DNA from: Haemophilus parainfluenzae
GTDB lineage: Bacteria > Pseudomonadota > Gammaproteobacteria > Enterobacterales > Pasteurellaceae
Direction of reading: 5' to 3'
DNA length: 64,000 bases
Assembly (NCBI RefSeq): GCF_014931375.1
Contig: NZ_CP063117.1
Coordinates: forward strand, 496,001 to 560,000
Of this stretch, positions 61,023-64,000 are shown piece by piece. The notes beneath the pieces were generated by a model. That model was not told the origin of the DNA. It ran no database searches and saw only the letters and a program-made list of their open reading frames with translations. Every line of letters starts with the position of its first letter. Position 1 is the stretch's first letter. The translations under genes and the position numbers were made by a program.

Positions 61023-62339
61023 ATGAGTGCTAAAAGTAATAAAATTGGTGTGGTTCAACTCACCATTCTGACCATGGTTAATATGATGGGTTCAGGTATC
61101 ATTATGTTACCGACCAAATTAGCTGAAATTGGGACTATTTCTATCGTTTCTTGGCTTGTAACCGCAGTTGGTTCAACAGCCTTAGCTTATGCATTCGCAC
61201 AATGCGGTATGTTTAGTAGAAAATCCGGTGGTATGGGTGGCTATGCTGAATACTCTTTCGGTAAAGCCGGTAACTTCATGGCAAACTATACTTATGGTGT
61301 GTCGTTAGTTATTGCGAATACTGCGATTGCGATTTCTGCTGTAGGTTATGGTTCAGAGTTCCTCGGTGCAACCCTTTCTCCACTTTCTATCGCATTATGG
61401 ACAATCTTCACTCTTTGGCTTGCGACTATTCTTAACTTCGGTGGCGCAAGAATTACGGGTAACATCAGTTCATTCACCATTTGGGGTGTAATTATTCCTG
61501 TGGTGGGTATTTCAATCATCGGTTGGAAATGGTTTGATGGTTCAATGTATGTAAATTCTTGGAACCCACACAACGTGCCTACTTTTGAAGCGATCGGTGT
61601 ATCTATTTCAATGACATTATGGGCATTCTTAGGGTTAGAGTCTGCTTGTGCGAACTCTGATGCGGTTGAAAATCCAGAGAAAAACGTACCAATCGCGGTA
61701 CTTGGTGGTACTTTAGGTGCAGCGGTAATTTATATCGTTTCTACTAACGTTATCGCAGGTATTGTTCCTAACCTTGAACTTGCTAATTCAACAGCACCGT
61801 TCGGTTTAGCCTTTGCTCATATGTTTGATGAAACAATCGGTAAAGTCATCATGGGCTTAATGGTGATGTCTTGTTTCGGTTCATTATTAGGTTGGCAGTT
61901 CACTATTGCTCAAGTATTCAAATCTTCAGCGGAAGAAGGTTATTTCCCAGCATTCTTCAAAAAAGTTACTAGCAAAGATGCACCAATCGTTGGTATGGTA
62001 ACTATCACTGCGTTACAAACATTACTATCATTAATGACAATCAGCCCATCATTAAATAAACAATTCAATGTGCTGGTGGATCTAGCGGTAGTAACAAACG
62101 TTATTCCATACTTGCTCTCAATGGCTGCACTTGCTGTATTGTTGAAAACTGAAAATGTTCCTCAACAAAAATACAAAAAAACTGTTCTTGTTGCCTTTAT
62201 TGGTTCAGTCTATAGTATCTATGCGCTTTATGCTGCGGGTGAACAAGCGATGTTATACGGTTCAATTGTGACCTTTATCGGTTGGACATTGTATGGTTTT
62301 GTTTCTTACAAATTTGACCTTAAAAAATCTCAAGCTTAA
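61023..62339 (+). CDS. potE: Putrescine-ornithine antiporter
   Basis: 438 aa, 12 membrane helices, APC family. The start MSAKSNKIGVVQLTILTMVN then MMGSGIIMLPTKLAEIG carries the GSG substrate helix; GLESACANSDAVENPEKNVP is typical of basic amino acid/polyamine antiporters. Exchanges external ornithine for the putrescine produced by SpeF, raising internal pH. AAGGAGTATAAATT before ATG. Confidence 0.95.
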   Translation: MSAKSNKIGVVQLTILTMVNMMGSGIIMLPTKLAEIGTISIVSWLVTAVGSTALAYAFAQCGMFSRKSGGMGGYAEYSFGKAGNFMANYTYGVSLVIANTAIAISAVGYGSEFLGATLSPLSIALWTIFTLWLATILNFGGARITGNISSFTIWGVIIPVVGISIIGWKWFDGSMYVNSWNPHNVPTFEAIGVSISMTLWAFLGLESACANSDAVENPEKNVPIAVLGGTLGAAVIYIVSTNVIAGIVPNLELANSTAPFGLAFAHMFDETIGKVIMGLMVMSCFGSLLGWQFTIAQVFKSSAEEGYFPAFFKKVTSKDAPIVGMVTITALQTLLSLMTISPSLNKQFNVLVDLAVVTNVIPYLLSMAALAVLLKTENVPQQKYKKTVLVAFIGSVYSIYALYAAGEQAMLYGSIVTFIGWTLYGFVSYKFDLKKSQA

Positions 62340-62348
62340 TTAAAAAAG

Positions 62349-62377
62349 AAAAGCCTACATCTTCATGTAGGCCTTTT
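62349..62377 (+). terminator. Terminator after potE
   Basis: AAAGCCTACAT CTTC ATGTAGGCCTTTT, strong stem, T-run. Confidence 0.9.
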
Positions 62378-62400
62378 GAGTAGTAATAAGCTTAAAGTAT

Positions 62401-62443
62401 AAAAGAGCGGTTGAAAATTTAATTGTTTTCAACCGCTCTTTTT
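62401..62443 (-). terminator. Terminator after rseC (AGAGCGGT stem)
   Basis: AAAAGAGCGGTTGAAAA pairs with TTTTCAACCGCTCTTTTT. Directly after the rseC stop on the minus strand. Confidence 0.8.
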
Positions 62444-62445
62444 AT

Positions 62446-62886
62446 TTAGGACAACACTCTCAACAAAACAGGCTGAAATTCCGTTTGTTGGCCGAGTTTG
62501 TGGGTATATCGTTTAACCATCACAAAGGAAAGAGCGGTCAACATAAAGATTAAAATCGCACGGATGAGCTCATTTTCACTGATATAGCTAGAAAGTAATG
62601 TTGCAACTAATAGAGTGAAAAGTGGCACGATATACATTAACAGTGCGGAGAAAAGCATGGATTTTTCTTCTAGACCGATTTCTACCATTTGGCCTGTGCG
62701 CAGTGGCGTGATGGTTTCTAATGTGAAGATATGTTCGCCTCGTTTTCCGTTAAGCTCAGAAAGGGAAGCTGTTCCACAGGCTTCTCTAGCCGAACAAGCT
62801 CCACAGGCGCTTTGTGATTGACATTTCACTTTAGCAAGACCCGTTTCTGCATCATAGCTCATCACTACTGCACTTTCTTTTAGCAT
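62446..62886 (-). CDS. rseC: RseC/MucC-type protein (SoxR-reducing system component)
   Basis: 146 aa. Cytoplasmic N-terminal region with a cysteine set [17 protein letters not shown] (probable Fe-S or metal site), then two membrane helices ([20 protein letters not shown] and [18 protein letters not shown]). In other gammaproteobacteria rseC is with rpoE-rseAB; here it follows rsmJ, overlapping its stop (ATGCTAA). Role is in redox signalling, poorly defined. Confidence 0.9.
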   Translation of the reverse strand: MLKESAVVMSYDAETGLAKVKCQSQSACGACSAREACGTASLSELNGKRGEHIFTLETITPLRTGQMVEIGLEEKSMLFSALLMYIVPLFTLLVATLLSSYISENELIRAILIFMLTALSFVMVKRYTHKLGQQTEFQPVLLRVLS

Positions 62887-63647
62887 TGTGCTTCTCCCAT
62901 ATAAATATCAAAGCGGTGGTTTTTGGTTTCACGACTAACATGGGGTGCTTTTTGCGCTAAAAATTCCGCATAATCAGGACGTTTTACCACCACACGTTTA
63001 CGGGCTAATTGTAACGCAGGTGTCAAGAGCTCATCGGCATCTAAATCGGCACCAACCAAATGTTGGAATACACGCATTTCTTTTTTAACTAGGGCTGATT
63101 TTTGTTTGTGCGGATACATTGGATCCAAATACACCACATCGGCACTCTCGGTTTGTGGATTGAGTTCGGCAATATGATGAACATCTAGCAATTGCATATT
63201 TTGTTGCATCATTTCGCCTATTTCTACATCCTGATAAGCGCGGTTGAGCCCATCCTGTAATAATAAATACACCACAGGATGGCGCTCTACTAAGCGCACT
63301 TGGCAACCAATAGAAGCTAAAACAAAGGCATCTCGACCAAGTCCGGCTGTAGCATCAATTACGCTAGGTAATTCAGCACCCTTAATGCCTACAGCTTTGG
63401 CAACAGCTTCGCCACGTCCACCGCCGAATTTACGACGATGGGCCATTGCACCAGCTACGAAATCTACAAACACATCGCCCAATTTAGGCTCATCGAGTTT
63501 ACGCAAGGCAAGATGGGTTTCAGTTCGCACCAATGCAAGCGGACTTTCAGTACAATGCTCGATACCAAGAGGGGAACAAAGTGCGGTCAATTCTGACAAT
63601 GTTCCTGCTTCGGCAAGCAGTTGAATTTTTATTTTCTCACCAGCCAT
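62880..63647 (-). CDS. rsmJ: 16S rRNA (guanine1516-N2)-methyltransferase RsmJ
   Basis: 255 aa. SAM-binding site [20 protein letters not shown] and the N2-guanine motif [20 protein letters not shown] (DPMYP). Overlaps the upstream trmA end by 19 bp and the downstream rseC start by 7 bp, so the three are one transcription unit. Confidence 0.96.
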   Translation of the reverse strand: MAGEKIKIQLLAEAGTLSELTALCSPLGIEHCTESPLALVRTETHLALRKLDEPKLGDVFVDFVAGAMAHRRKFGGGRGEAVAKAVGIKGAELPSVIDATAGLGRDAFVLASIGCQVRLVERHPVVYLLLQDGLNRAYQDVEIGEMMQQNMQLLDVHHIAELNPQTESADVVYLDPMYPHKQKSALVKKEMRVFQHLVGADLDADELLTPALQLARKRVVVKRPDYAEFLAQKAPHVSRETKNHRFDIYMGEAQC

Positions 63648-64000
63648 ACGCCGCTTTCCATATGATCCGTGTAAGGGAATTGGTCAAACAGTGCCGCTTT
63701 TTCAATGCGGTAGGTTTGGCTTAGGGTCTGTAAGTTCTCGCAAAGCGTATGTGGATTACAGGAAATATACAAAATACGATCGTAATTCTGCACCAGTTTT
63801 ACCGTGTCAGGGTCAAGCCCTGCTCGTGGTGGGTCAACAAAAATCGTATTGCATTGATAGGCTTTTAAATCAATGCCTTTTAAGCGATTAAACTCACGTA
63901 CGCCATTCATGGCTTGGGTAAACTCTTCTGCGGACATACGGATAATTTGTAGATTATCTATACCATTTTCCGCAATATTAAATTGTGCGGCAGCCACGGA
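63629..64000 (-). CDS. trmA: tRNA (uracil-5-)-methyltransferase TrmA, C-terminal part (runs off right edge)
   Basis: Last ~123 residues only. The nucleophile cysteine is in [16 protein letters not shown], preceded by [16 protein letters not shown], both TrmA/RumA family motifs; the C-terminal [19 protein letters not shown] contains the catalytic Glu (HMESG). Forms m5U54 in tRNA. The N-terminal part is beyond the window. Confidence 0.95.
   Translation of the reverse strand, partial: SVAAAQFNIAENGIDNLQIIRMSAEEFTQAMNGVREFNRLKGIDLKAYQCNTIFVDPPRAGLDPDTVKLVQNYDRILYISCNPHTLCENLQTLSQTYRIEKAALFDQFPYTDHMESGVWLVRK

Overview
The window looks like a chromosomal segment of a Pasteurellaceae bacterium close to Haemophilus parainfluenzae / H. 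influenzae. The reasons are the very frequent 9-mer AAGTGCGGT and its complement (the Haemophilus-type DNA uptake signal, often as inverted pairs acting as terminators), the moderate AT-richness, and the gene content. The replication origin oriC is inside the window (about 36.36-36.73 kb, between mioC and mnmG). Species is an inference; no rRNA or tRNA gene was seen.

Left part (1-16 kb) is accessory. A two-partner secretion locus (outer-membrane transporter TpsB, then a very large filamentous-haemagglutinin-like TpsA running off the left edge) is followed upstream by a decayed toxin fragment with an intact candidate immunity gene, a PAS/HTH regulator, more immunity-like small genes, and a tyrosine phenol-lyase/tyrosine permease operon (tpl-tyrP) behind a perfect CRP palindrome. 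From 13.6 to 16 kb there is a string of very AT-rich small genes, mostly tiny membrane proteins, with a partial duplication; I read it tentatively as an orphan immunity gene array.

Middle part (16-36 kb) is metabolic and housekeeping: a glycine-zipper lipoprotein, a dicarboxylate/citrate-type transporter, the TMAO/S-oxide respiratory pair torY-torZ, pldB, asd, a cytoplasmic HMW1C-type N-glycosyltransferase with an unusual basic tail next to rimO, an MgtC-type membrane protein, the tryptophanase operon tnaC-tnaA-tnaB with CRP site and leader peptide, mutS, glpX, zapB and mioC.

Right part (36-64 kb): oriC, mnmG, rsmG and the complete nine-gene F1Fo ATP synthase operon atpIBEFHAGDC; the isoleucine/valine genes ilvG-ilvM-ilvD-ilvA (interrupted by a palindromic MITE-like element); a DUF533 protein; an NSS sodium-coupled amino acid transporter with its tiny subunit; cpdB; ornithine carbamoyltransferase; the ornithine decarboxylase operon speF-potE preceded by a SpeFL-type ornithine-sensing leader; then trmA (partial), rsmJ and rseC as an overlapping set.

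Common threads are amino acid catabolism under CRP control (Tyr to phenol, Trp to indole, ornithine to putrescine, each with its own permease; two with nascent-peptide sensors), and surface/contact biology (TPS exoprotein, immunity genes, protein N-glucosylation).
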